Shown here piece after piece: positions 33,513 through 44,240 of a DNA stretch of 64,000 nt (its first letter is position 1; the number at the start of each line of letters is the position of its first letter). This stretch comes from Chloranthus sessilifolius (lineage: Eukaryota > Streptophyta > Magnoliopsida > Chloranthales > Chloranthaceae). The stretch spans positions 147,887,317-147,951,316 of the forward strand of contig CM037584.1 in the NCBI GenBank assembly GCA_021018995.1. The letters are read 5' to 3'. The translations under genes were made by a program, and so were the position numbers. Below the pieces are notes generated by a model that saw nothing but the letters and a program-made list of their open reading frames with translations, did not search any database and was not told the DNA's origin.

Positions 33513-34967
33513 TCAACTTGTCGTAAATAAGTTCGGGTATTGTTCCTTTACGTCGGCCTCTCGTTCCCACGTAGCCTCTTTGGTCGGATGATTCTTCCAT
33601 CGAACTAATGGAATCACGTTGGTGCGCAGTACTTGCTGCTTTCTATCCAATATCTCCGCCAGCACCTCGATCATGCTCATATCCTCATGCATCTCCAAAG
33701 GTTGACCTCCCAAAATATGGGAAGGGTCATTCACATATTTCCTGACCATCGATACGTGGAAAATGTTGTTCACCCGATCGTATCGTGGCGGTAAGCCAAC
33801 ATGATACGCAACTTCACCTACTCAACCCAAAACCTCAAAGGGTCCAATGTAGCGAGAGCTCAACTTGCCTCTCTTTCTGAATCTCATCACACCTTTCATA
33901 GGCGACACTTTCACAAACACCTGTTCACCCACTTTATAGTCTACATTAGTCTGCTTGATATCGACGTTGCTTTTCTGTCTGCTCTGTGCTGCCTTAAGTC
34001 TCTCTCGGATCATACGAACGTAGGCGGCATCATCTTCTAATAACTCCGGTCCTAAAACAAACTTCTCACCGATTTCTTCCCAATTGATAGGCGATCTATA
34101 TCGTCGTCCATAAAGAGCTTCATACGGTGCCATGCCAATGCTCATCTGAAAACTGTTGTTGTATGTGACCTCAATCAATGGCAGGTGTTGACCCCATGAT
34201 CCTTGCAGTTCTACCATACACGGTCTGAGCATGTCTTCTATGACTTGGTTCACTCACTCTGTTTGTCCATCAGTTTGTGGATGGAATGCTGAACTAAAGT
34301 CTAGTTGCGTTCCCATTCTTTCTTGAAATTTCTTCCATAACTTTGATATATATAATGGGTCACGGTCAGAAACAATGCTACTTTTAATCCCATACAAACG
34401 GACGATCTCATTCATATATAGCTCTGCGAGTCTTCCTGCCGTGTACATCGTGTTGTAGGGTAAGAAGTGTGCTGACTTAGTCAGTCGATCTACGACTACC
34501 CAAATTGCGTTATATTGCTTCGCTGTACGCGGCAGTCCTATTATGAAGTCCATAGAGATCGAATCCCACTTCCACTCTGGTATAGGTAGAGGTTGCAATA
34601 ATCTCATAGGATGTCTATGATCGGCCTTCACCTGCTGACATGTCAAACACTGTGACACGTACTTAGCCACGTCTTGCTTTAAACCTCTCCACCAGTAATT
34701 CTTTTTCAAATCTTGATACATTTTCATGCTACCAGGGTGGATCGCATAGTTTGACTTATGAGATTCATCAAAGATAGTTTACCGTAGATCGGCATTATCC
34801 GAAATGCAGAGGCGGCCCTTGAGTAATAAGGAACCATCTTTTTTCACTGAGAACTCCGGTTTGATGCCTTCAATCACATCCTGATTAATCTTGGTTAGTG
34901 TCGGGTCTTTCATCTGTAGCTCATGGATATGCTCAAATATCACTGGTCTCACTGATACGTTATCCAA
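33513..34967 (-). pseudogene. D1 integrase with C-terminal chromodomain
   Basis: In order: zinc finger (ESHKSNYAIHPG, CLTCQQVKADHRHP), catalytic core (WKWDSISMDFIIGLPRTA, SSIVSDRDPLYISKLWK, HPQTDGQTE), C-terminal domain (YKVGEQVFVKVSPMKGVMRF, GKLSSRYIGPFEVL), then a chromodomain-like end (EILDRKQQVLRTNVIPLVRW, KNHPTKEATWEREADVKEQYP) to a stop at 33513. Stops interrupt at about 34780, 34250 and 33820. Chromodomains guide integration to particular chromatin. The best preserved pol region of D1. Confidence 0.85.
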
Positions 34968-36497
34968 AAAGGCTCCTGTAGCTTACGACTCAATATTTAC
35001 ATCATACAGTGTCAGATCTTCAAACAACTTCCGTCTGTACATACCCAAAATCAAACTAACCAATTGAGTTGAACCATTCCGACTCAAGGCCTCTGCTACT
35101 ACATTAGCCTTGCCTGGATGGTACTACATGGAATAGTCATAGTCCTTGAGGAACTCCATCCATCTGCGCTGCCTCATATTTAGTTCTTTCTGTGTAAACA
35201 GATATCTGAGGCTCTTATGGTCAGTGAAAATCTCAAAGGTCTCACCGTATAAATAATATCGCCAAATCTTCAGTGCAAATATGATCACTGCCAGTTACAG
35301 GTCATTTGTCGGATAATTTTTCTCATGTTCTTTCAGCTATCTCGACTCGTAAGCTATCACCTTTTTGTGTTGGTTGAGCACGCAACCCAAACCATTATAC
35401 GAAGCATCACTGTAGACTGCAAACCCTCCACTACCTGATAGAATCGCTAGTACTGGAGCTGAAGTGAGTCTCTTCTTGAGTTCTTGAAAACTCTTCTCAC
35501 ATGTCTCACTCCATTCGAACCTTGAATCTTTTCGTGTTAGTCTTGTGAGTGGTCCCGATATCTTTGAAAAACCCTCAACGAAATGTCGATAATAGCCACC
35601 TAGTTCGAGGAAACTACGGACGTCAGTCACGGTCATTGGTTGCTCCCAATTAACCACTGCTTCTATCTTAGCCGAGTCAACTGTGACACCTAGCTTTGAG
35701 ATGACATATCCTAAAAAGCTAACTTCCTCTAACCAAAACTTGCACTTGCTGAGCTTGGAGTATAGTTGGTGTTCACGCAAAGTTTGTAGAGAAATTCTCA
35801 ACTGTTCTTCGTATTTCACTTTTGACTTGGAGTATATTAGGATATCGTCGACGAACATGACGACGCAGGATGCCAGGTGTGGTTTAAACACCCGATTCAT
35901 TAAGTCCATAAATGACGCCGGTGCATTCGTCAACCCAAACGACATCACTAAGAAGTCATAGTGTCCATACCGTGTCCTGAATGTCCTCTGCCTTGACTCT
36001 CAACTGATGGTATCCAGATTTCAAATCAATCTTCCAGAAATACCTTGTTCCTTGTAGTTGGTCGAATAAGTCATCTATCCTAGGCAAAGGATACCTATTC
36101 TTTATAGTGAGTTTTTTTAATTGCCAATAGTCAATGTATAGACGCATTGACCCATCTTTCTTCTTTATAAATAAGACCGGTGCTCCCCATGGAGACACGC
36201 TTGGTCTAACAAACCCCTTGTCCATGAGCTCTTGTAACTGCTCTTTCAACTCCATCAACTCAGCATGAGCCATTCTGTATGGTACTTTAGAAACAGTGCT
36301 AAGTTGATGGCGAACTCAACTTCTCTATCTGGAGGTAATCCGGGTAATTCTTCCGAAAACACGTCAGCGAAGTCTCGCATAACTGCTATCTCCATAATAA
36401 TATTCTTCTCTTCCTTATCCTCCTTCAAGAATGCCAAGTATCCACTACACCATTTTCTGATCAAGCGCTCGGCCCTGACTGCATAGATAAGTGGCAT
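34968..36497 (-). pseudogene. D1 reverse transcriptase and RNase H
   Basis: RT begins in 36497-36255 ([21 protein letters not shown]), continues in 36273-35956 ([33 protein letters not shown]) and, after a frame change near 35950, in 35948-35337 ([53 protein letters not shown], then RNase [22 protein letters not shown]). The FVDD active site is intact. RNase H continues with stops to about 34990 ([20 protein letters not shown]). Replication enzyme of the element; inactive here because of the frame breaks. Confidence 0.85.
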
Positions 36498-37199
36498 ATA
36501 CGTCGATCTCTCTCCTCAAAATCGAAACGATCTTCTTGTGTTAGGTCTGAAGATGACGACCTTGTTCTTGCAATCCAAAGTTGCACAATGAGTCGACAAC
36601 CAATCCATGCTAAGTATCACGCAAAACCTTACATGTTTAACATAATTAAATTTGCCGGTACTTCAAAGATGTCTTCATCCATGATTCTCATAGTCACGAA
36701 TTTGCAAACCTTTTCGGTATCAACCGATTTCCCAGTCAGAATAGCCACGGTTAACATAAAGTCTAACTCCCCTGGGCTGATTTTCATCTTCTTTGTGAAG
36801 TGAGGGGTAATAAATGAGTGGGTAGACCTCGGGTCTATCAACACTCAAGCTTCATACTTTACGTCGCTCCCCTTATCATACAAATAAGGTACATATAGCA
36901 CCCACATATATATATATATATACACAGATATCACATTATATATATTAGGATTTCTATTCTTTTTTTTTTTCGCAAGAGAGTTAATCAATTCGATTTAGTT
37001 ATGAATGCACCTTCACTATCTAAAATTTCTTAAGAATTGAAATTCTTTACTTAAAAGAGATTCTCAGCTTGGATCACGTCGTTTGTATTTTGGGCTTCTT
37101 GAGCTGTGATCGCATAGGCTCTCCCTTAGATGATCGGCTTCCTTGCTTGTATCGGTCGTGGCATAGCAACTGAAGTCATCTTCCCTTTGTTCACCTTAG
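36498..37199 (-). pseudogene. D1 protease region
   Basis: 36844-36629 encodes VLIDPRSTHSFITPHF and a downstream retropepsin-like segment ending EVPANLIMLNM. The family's usual active-site word is D-P-G-S-T; here the Gly is Arg, which should impair catalysis. Around 36900-37080 is an AT-rich, T-homopolymer-containing stretch with a TA microsatellite (36907-36924) that interrupts the polyprotein. Confidence 0.7.
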
Positions 37200-38437
37200 G
37201 GCAATCTTTGATCAAGTGGCCCACCTCGCCACATCTAAAGCAGCCCCGAGTACCCAACCTACAATCTGCCGTCTTGTGAGATTTGCCACACTTGGCACAA
37301 GTCTCCCGAGGTGTGGAAGAAGCTGCTCGTGAGAAACCCTGTGTAACTGTAGCTCCAGTAGTGATAGCAGGGCTCTCATATCATATCGGTCTCCCTGACG
37401 CGAGCAATGGAAATCTCTGCTGATTGCTCTACTACACCGGTCTCCCATAACCTCCTTGGAATGGTGGTCTCTGATTGTGGGCTACGAATCTTGGCTTTTT
37501 GTTCACCGGTTCATAGCTTCCCGTTCTACTCTGATCCACACTCCACCTTCCTTGTTGTTCCCTCTGGCGGTGGCAAGTATTATTTTCTTCTTCAACCACT
37601 AATGCCTTGCTCATGACCTCTTCATAGGTCCTCATCTGGAGTGGTGCTACTCCTCCCCTCACGTCCGGTCTCAACCCTTGCTGAAACCTCTTCGCTCTCA
37701 TCATCTCCGTGATAACATAGTCGAGCGCGAAGCGAGCAAGTCGCATGAATTCCACTCCATACTCTCTAACAGTCATCTTCCCTTGCACGAGTTACAATGT
37801 ATTTCCATATGATTCCTCACCACTTCTGGGATATACTATTTTTCAACTCCTCAACGAACTCCTCCCACGCCCAATCTCCTGAGCCCTAGTCCATGAAACG
37901 GACTTCCACCAAGGCCCAGCCTCCCCATCTAACATGTAGGTTGCCCAACAAACGCTCTCATCCTCTGTGCATGTGAGCACACTAAATACTTTCTCCATTT
38001 CACTCAACTAGTTCTCAGCTGCCATGGGCTCTACCTGCCCTAAAAAGCTAGGAGGTCTCATCCTCCTGAACTCAATAAATGCTGAAGCCACTGGCGGTGT
38101 AGCTCCTACTAGAGGCGTAGGTAGCTAATGCTGCTCGTGGGCAGTATGAGTTGCCAAGGATGCTGCCTACTGTGCCATGGCAGTCGCCATGGTTTCAATA
38201 GTGTGCATCATCCTTTGACGCTCCTCTCTCTCTTCATTTCTTTCTCTAATTCTCTCTTGTCCTCTTTGATCTCGATCCTGACGATCGCGATGCTGGTTCT
38301 CTGCCTGACCACTACCACTACCCTCTGGGGCCTCTCTATTCCCCACGGTACTTTGTTCATAGGCAAGATGTAGTCATCTCCACTATACAAATTTCTATTA
38401 TGGTCGCCCCTGGGTCGGCCCTTGCTCTAGAAGACAT
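37200..38437 (-). pseudogene. D1 gag
   Basis: Probable start ATG 38437 (MSSRARADPGATII). Gag core in 37788-37432 (KMTVREYGVEFMRLARFA, GLRPDVRGGVAPLQM, TYEEVMSKALVVEEE). Two zinc knuckles follow at about 37300-37205: CAKCGKSHKTADC and CFRCGEVGHLIKDC (CX2CX4HX4C). Stops and shifts lie between 38370 and 37790. Gag packages RNA; two knuckles are usual for this lineage. Confidence 0.78.
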
Positions 38438-38455
38438 AACGGCTGCATGTGAAAC
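38438..38455. other. Head-to-head junction between D1 and D2
   Basis: Left of it the D1 gag start codon region reads on the minus strand; right of it D2 RT (CTCAGCAAGTGCGAGTTTTGG, equivalent to D1 at about 35760) reads on the plus strand. No LTR or target duplication separates them. Confidence 0.7.
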
Positions 38456-39335
38456 CAAAGCTCAGCAAGTGCGAGTTTTGGTTAGAGAAAGTTAGCTTTT
38501 TAGGACATGTCATCTCAAAGCATGGTATCGTAGTTGATCCGGCTAAGATAGAAGCAATGGTCAATTTGGAGCAACCAAAGACCGTGACTGACATCCATAG
38601 TTTACTCATACTAGCTGGCTATCATCGACGTTTCGTTGAGGGTTTTTCAAAGATATCGGGACCACTCACGAGACTTACACGGAAAGATGTAAGGTTCGAA
38701 TAGAGTGAGACATGAGAGAAGAGTTTTCAAGAAATCAAGAAGAGACTCACTTCAGCTCCAGTACTAGCGATTCCGTCAGGCAGTGGAGGGTTCGCAGTCT
38801 ACAGTGATGCATCGTATAATGGTTTGGGTTGCGTGCTCAACCAACATAAAAAGGTGATAGCTTATGGGTCGAGATAGCAGAAAGAACATGAGAAAAAATT
38901 ATCCGACACATGACTTGGAACTGGCAGCGGTCATATTTGTGTTGAAGATTTGACGACATTACTTGTACGGTGAGACCTTTGATATTTTCACTGACCATAA
39001 GAGCCTCAGATATCTGTTTACACAGAAAGAACTAAATATGAGGCAGCACAGGTAAGGTTAATATAGTACCAGATGCCTTGGTTCAGAAGGGTTCAGCTCA
39101 GTTGGTTAGTTTGATTTTGGGTATGCACAAATGGAAGTTGTTTGAAGATCTGGCACTGTATGATGCAAATATCAAGTCGCAAGCTACAGGAGCCTTTTTG
39201 GCTAACGTATCAGTGAGACCAGTGATATTTGAGCATATCCATGAGCTACAGATGAAAGATTCGACGCTAACCAAGATTCGTCAGGATGTGATTGAAGGCA
39301 TCAAACTAGAGTTCGCAGTGAAAGAAGATGGTTCC
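38456..39335 (+). pseudogene. D2 reverse transcriptase C-terminus and RNase H (fragment)
   Basis: Reads [62 protein letters not shown], then RNase H pieces and the linker MKDSTLTKIRQDVIEGIKLE, matching D1 34780-35760. Several stops and an internal deletion near 39055. Broken at 39335 by element C and continued at 62248. Confidence 0.82.
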
Positions 39336-39717
39336 TGTAGACACCCAAATTCTGCCCAAGGCCCGATCGGTCTGTACTCCAAAAGAAATGCACCCCCGTG
39401 CTTCCAATGGCACCCCTGAAACCTTGAGAATTTATCTAGACCTTTAGGGATCACCTAAAACCCATTAGAGGCATTCCCCCAATCCTTAGAGATCACCCCT
39501 AAACCCCAGGATCCCTTCCCAGACTCAACTTAAATCCTTTTGAGCATTTGATGGGAGGAGAGCTATACATTTTTATACAAACTACTACTAAGGATAAACC
39601 ATATACCATTGGAAATAGAACTTCTCTAGCTTTTCAATGAGCCAAAGATCACCCAATTTGGAGTTGTGGTTCAAAAGTTATGGCCGTTTGAAGTTTACAT
39701 AAAATCATGACTTTTTG

Positions 39718-39943
39718 GTCAGGCATATGTATCACATACGCCCAACAAATTTGGCCCCAGTTTGGTCGGGCGTATGTATTATATACACCTGGCATTTTTG
39801 GGCCAAATTTGGTCGGGCGTATATAATACATACGCCCAGCATAGGAAGGCCCACCACGGGCACCTGTCTTCTTAGATTCCCCCTGGTTTTAATGAAGATT
39901 ACTGTGCATAAAACTGGGCGTATATAATATATACGCCCAGTTT
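39718..39943. repeat. Palindrome cluster in element C 5' LTR
   Basis: Three units at 39719, 39765 and 39812 (46-47 bp apart) and a fourth at 39911-39943. The fourth is a perfect 33-bp palindrome: AAACTGGGCGTATATA, one central A, then its reverse complement. The others carry a few mismatches. Cluster ends about 270 bp before the TATA box. Confidence 0.9.
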
Positions 39944-40213
39944 AGCTACAATATCTATCATTAAATGCTCGAATTTCCTCCTCTGGTTTGACTCTTTGAC
40001 CATCCCCTTGGTTGAGGTGGGTGTCTTAAGGTTGGTTGCACCCCCTTTGAGCTTGTTGGCAACCCTTAAGTCACCCATGGTCTCACCCCATCATCCGCCA
40101 TTGCAACCAATTTCCTAAACCCCTAGGACCCTAAAAACCTAGAAAACCTTAGATGGAGGATTACCTAATTGCTAAACCAATTACCTCTTAAGTAACCCTC
40201 TAACCCACCTCTT

Positions 40214-40228
40214 CTCTATAAATAGAGA
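40214..40228 (+). promoter_or_regulatory. TATA box of element C 5' LTR
   Basis: TCTATAAATAGAGAG, also present in the 3' LTR at about 61525-61539. A C-rich/GA-rich leader follows, as usual for plant LTR start regions. Confidence 0.7.
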
Positions 40229-40938
40229 GCCCCCCTCTTCCCCAAAGGGTTGAAAAATTAAGATTGAAGTTAAGCTTAAGAGAGAGAGCCCTAGTGAGAG
40301 GAAAAAATATATATTTTGCAACCAGAATTCCAGCATGCTTAGTTCATCCTTTTCAACCCTTTTCAACCATTAGATCACCCCTTGTTAGTCAAGCTTAGTC
40401 CCTAGCTTCATCCCACACTTCCTATCTACCGAATCCTAGCATTAGAACCTATTCCTCTACCATTTAAGCCATTTAAAGCCGTCAGAAGCACGCTGAAGCG
40501 AAGGTCTTCTACAGTGCAACAAGGGTCCGTGAGCTCCGGCTCACCCGTCTCTTCCTCTACCTTCATGGTGATTCCTCTGTCCAAGGATTCAAGTCGTTAC
40601 GCCACCAAAATTTCAGTTTGGCTCAAAACTTGATAGGACCGTATTGCCTTTAGGCAAGGGGAAGCTCTGCCCATTTATTTTTATTTTTGGCCATAGATAA
40701 AGACCACTACATGCGGGTTGATCGGGTGCCTAAACCCTTCCCGATCGATAATCGAAGCCCCTACCCTAGAGCCTTTGGCAAAGACTAGTGAATCAGAGTT
40801 ATATTTAGCACTTCGGTGCTCAAAATATTGATTTGAAGGTTTCCCGGGTCACCAAAAGCTCCGGGTGGCGACTCTACATTTTATTCCATTGCGAGTGCAT
40901 CGCCGCGACAGGTTCGAGAGGATCCATGCTCACACAGA

Positions 40939-40956
40939 TGGCGACTCTGCTGGGGA
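40939..40956 (+). other. Primer-binding site of element C
   Basis: TGGCGACTCTGCTGGGGA two bases after the LTR. Same position and near-identical sequence as in element A. Compatible with the tRNA-Arg priming described for Ogre elements; not verified. Confidence 0.75.
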
Positions 40957-41079
40957 TTTCACCCTAGCACTTCCCCTCTTGTTGACCATTGCTATTTTTT
41001 TGTTCTAATTTTCTGCTATTTTTCTTTATTTTTGTTGTTTTTACTAACATACTCACCCCTACGATTCAGTCCTTTAAGT

Positions 41080-41247
41080 GCCTTAGCCGATTGGCGGGCC
41101 TACTTGCGCATTTAAATTTCAGTTTTTTATGATTTTGTCATTTAAGCCGCCTTAGCCGTTTGGCGGGCCTGCTCGCATCTACTTTCCACGTCATTTAAAT
41201 TTCAGTCATTTACGAGTCTTAGCCGTTTGGTGGGCCTACATGCGCTC
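41080..41247 (+). repeat. Triple leader repeat beside the primer site (element C)
   Basis: Three copies of CCTTAGCCGATTGGCGGGCC-like sequence at 41081, 41150 and 41217 (67-69 bp apart), each followed by TACNTGCGC or similar. Each can form a short GCC...GGC stem. Conserved with element A (20645-20812). Confidence 0.8.
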
Positions 41248-41757
41248 TTTATTTCAGTCATCATATCTCACCATTGAACGCCGGCCCGTTGAGGCCGCAT
41301 GGGCTTGTCATCCCTGACCCGATTTTGGACTTAAATTCACTCCCCTTTAAAAATCTGTAATTAAAAGTGAACCAACAGTGTGGAGACATAATAAAATTTG
41401 TTTTTACGTATCTTCGATAGTTTTCGGGGGGTTTAGGCACAGATATAACTTAACCGGTTCCCAGTAAGGCGGTAGCCCTAGTGGTGATGATCCTAAAAAG
41501 AACCACCCCTTCCAGTACCTGAGAAGGCGCTTGCGCCGAAGGTATATCGGTTGGATTGCCAATTCCGATCAAGCCGTAAAACCCACAATGGTGAGAGCGT
41601 AGACAACCCGATTTCAACCGTGTATTCCTAGGAAGCAGAAAGGAGGGACCCGATAACATACACAGTAGTCCCCGGGAGCATCCCTCCCAGAAAACCAGTC
41701 TGAAAGACCCATCTCGGGCTTGCTGTTTACTATCAAAACAAGCTTACAGAATCGTCT

Positions 41758-41928
41758 CTGCCAGGCATATATAATATATACGCCCAGCCAAAAATTCCCA
41801 GAAATACTCAGGCGTATATAATATATACGCTCAACCAAAATCCCCAGATTTAAGTCAGGCGTATATGATATATATGCCCAGCCAAATCTACTAAGTTTTG
41901 GTCATGCGTATATAATACATACGCTCAG
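41758..41928. repeat. Palindrome cluster in element C leader (four units, 47 bp apart)
   Basis: Units at 41761, 41808, 41855 and 41902, each close to CAGGCGTATATA, one central base and the reverse complement. Intervening 20-24-bp spacers are much less conserved than the palindromes. Confidence 0.9.
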
Positions 41929-42395
41929 TATATACTGGGTTCAGGCAGCCCGATCTGAGGCCCAATCCACCACCCAAGTTCCCCGATTAGCGATATTAGT
42001 GCCCACAGTAGCCTCCCGCATTTTGTAAAGCCCAATATGCCCCCACCTAGTCAAAAGAAGGCGACTTCTCATTGATTTGCTCCGGGGGATTGGGTCGTTT
42101 GCGTGGATTTCCTCACCTTCAATAGAACGAAAGGGTTCCCTTTCGCTTCTTTCAAAGTGTGTCGGATCCTGCCGTGGGACGTACTGAAGGTGCATATATC
42201 ACCCGAGACGGGAATTTTTCTAGGGCACCAGATCATCATTCATTTAAAATAGGGGAGATAATTTTCATTTGAAAAATTCCAAAGAAAATAAAAATAAATA
42301 TATAGAAAAATAAAAAATCCGTACATACGCGCACTTTCGGTGCAACCGTCACTACGGCGACCTCAAACCCAACCTGTAGAGGAAGAACTAGGAAA

Positions 42396-44240
42396 GTGTT
42401 CGGCCCTTACCCAAGGCATCGGTACAACACTTGTCAGCAGATCATGTCGAGCACCGATACATCCCCGCCATCATCCCAATCCCATTCCCATATAGGAGAA
42501 GACCCGATCTCCAACACCTTCACCCAAACCCGGTTCGATGTCACGAGTCCATTTGGGGCACCCGTGTTCGCATCCACCCCATCCCCCGCCCTTACATTTT
42601 CCCAACATTCCCCCATCTCATCCTCTACTGAAACACCACATTTCCCGACCAACCCATACATCCCCATCTCCCATCCATACACCCTTACCGCACCCCCCTA
42701 CTCCTAAAGACCCCATCGGGGGCCCCATCCCCCGCCTACCTTCCACATCCATGCCTCCAACATCCTATATCCCATTCATCTCATCTCACCTACCTCCCAC
42801 ATCACATGGCCCATCCACATCCCAACATACCTCCCTATTTACCCAGGTCATGCCCAATTTTTCCCAGGGTGTGACCAGTAACCCACCATCTTCCATAGCC
42901 ATACATCCACACCCTCTAAGCACAATCATTCATACCACCCATACCCGAGTCATGCCCAATTTCACCCAACCCCCTCCGTCCTTGAATGGGCCATCACCCT
43001 CCAATTTCACACCTGAATCCATGCCCTCAATGGAGGACATGAGAATGATGTATGCCCTGTGGGCTACTTCTCGAAGTCCTGCATTCCAAACCCCACATCT
43101 AAGTCTCCAAAACCTCCATACCCCATTCCCCCATGACCATGCCCAACCACCCATCATTCATACCATCCAAGATCCCCCACCTCAATTCCAGGCCCAGGCC
43201 CAAGCCCAACAGACCCAAGCCCACTCATCTTAGGACCAAACCCATGCGAATCCATGGGCCCAAGCCCAAATGTCTTTAGAACCATGGGCCCAAGCCCAAG
43301 CCCAAACCCAGGCTCAGGCCTAAGCCCCAGCCCACTAGACCCATCAAACACAGGCCCAAAATCCTCAAGGCCCATGGGCCCAAGCCCAAACCCATCAGAC
43401 TTAGTCCCAGGCCCAAAATCCTCAAGGCCCATGGGCCTAAGCCTAAACCCATCAGACTCAGGCCTAGGCCTAAAATCCTCAAGGCCCATGGACCTAAACC
43501 TAAATCCATCAGACCCAAACCCAGGCCCAAAACCCTCAAGGGCCATGGCCCCATGCCCAAACCCACCAGACTTAACCCCAGGCCCAAGCCCATAAGATCC
43601 AGGTCTAATTCCAAACCCCCTAGGGCCCTTGGAACCAAACCTATCAAACCCAGGCCCAAGGCCCATCATCCCACACCCAATACCCACATGGCCCATTAGC
43701 CCAAACCTAACAGGGCCCATTGACCCAAAATCATGCCAACCCCCACACCCAGGCCCGAGGCCCATCAGCCCAAGCTTTCCAAAACCATCAAGCCCAAACC
43801 CAAGGCCCATCCACCCACACTCATTAAAGCCCATTCACAAACCCCTTACCCCCTCACCAGTATCCTTCATTCACCTATACCCCTTATGCCCCCATCCCGC
43901 CTCCAACGAAAAATCTGATCCACCCCATTCCTCAAAACCACGCCTACAACATCTTGCCACATCAACCATACCCCCCATCACCCCTAGAATATACACCCAG
44001 CTCAACACATTATTCATCCACAAACCACTCATCCATTCACTCCCTCCCATCCCCTACAAGCCTTGTGGCCCCACCAGGTCGTCCAACCCATCACCCCCCA
44101 GGTCCAAATAGCAGACCTCGCCCCTCACCAGTATAATGACCAACAGTATGAGGAGGACGAGATCCGCAATAGTGGAGGAGCTGCCAGTTTCGGCCCCCCC
44201 AGGCCCATCATCGTCACACCCGGGGCCGAATAAAATCAGG
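42396..44240 (+). pseudogene. Element C gag, N-terminal proline-rich part
   Basis: Opens with FGPYPRHRYNTCQQIMSSTD and SPFGAPVFAST, matching element A. A stretch MPSMEDMRMMYALWATSRS (about 43021-43080) is followed by a long run of imperfect repeats (43254-43830) in which GGCCCATGGGCCCAAGCCCA-type words repeat about every 48-60 bp, giving proline/serine-rich peptide. Stops occur near 42709, 43233, 43595. Glycine-rich opposite-strand ORFs here are shadows of the repeat. Confidence 0.6.

Larger units (their letters stand above)
39336..40936 (+). repeat. Element C 5' LTR
   Basis: Begins TGTAGACACCCAAATT, ends CATGCTCACACA next to the primer site. 1,601 bp. Holds a palindrome cluster (39718-39943) and the TATA box (40214-40228). 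Confidence 0.93.
40957..42395 (+). other. Element C leader
   Basis: No gene. Contains the triple leader repeat (41080-41247), a segment shared with element A's leader, and a four-unit palindrome array (41758-41928). Confidence 0.65.

Noticed and set aside
19588-36924. TA, GA/CT and TG/CA microsatellites (19588-19625, 28608-28627, 29590-29602, 31784-31803, 36907-36924)
   Set aside because: Short ordinary microsatellites; mentioned in features only where they mark LTR arms.
40939-40956. tRNA gene fragments at primer sites
   Set aside because: Only 18 bases complementary to a tRNA 3' end; no cloverleaf around 16189-16206, 20941-20958 or 40939-40956.
43154-43834. Long glycine-rich minus-strand ORFs opposite element C gag (up to 226 codons)
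   Set aside because: They are the mirror reading of the proline-coding GGCCCA repeats; the plus strand has the homologous gag context. Same for plus-strand ORFs at 18155-18771 opposite element A gag.
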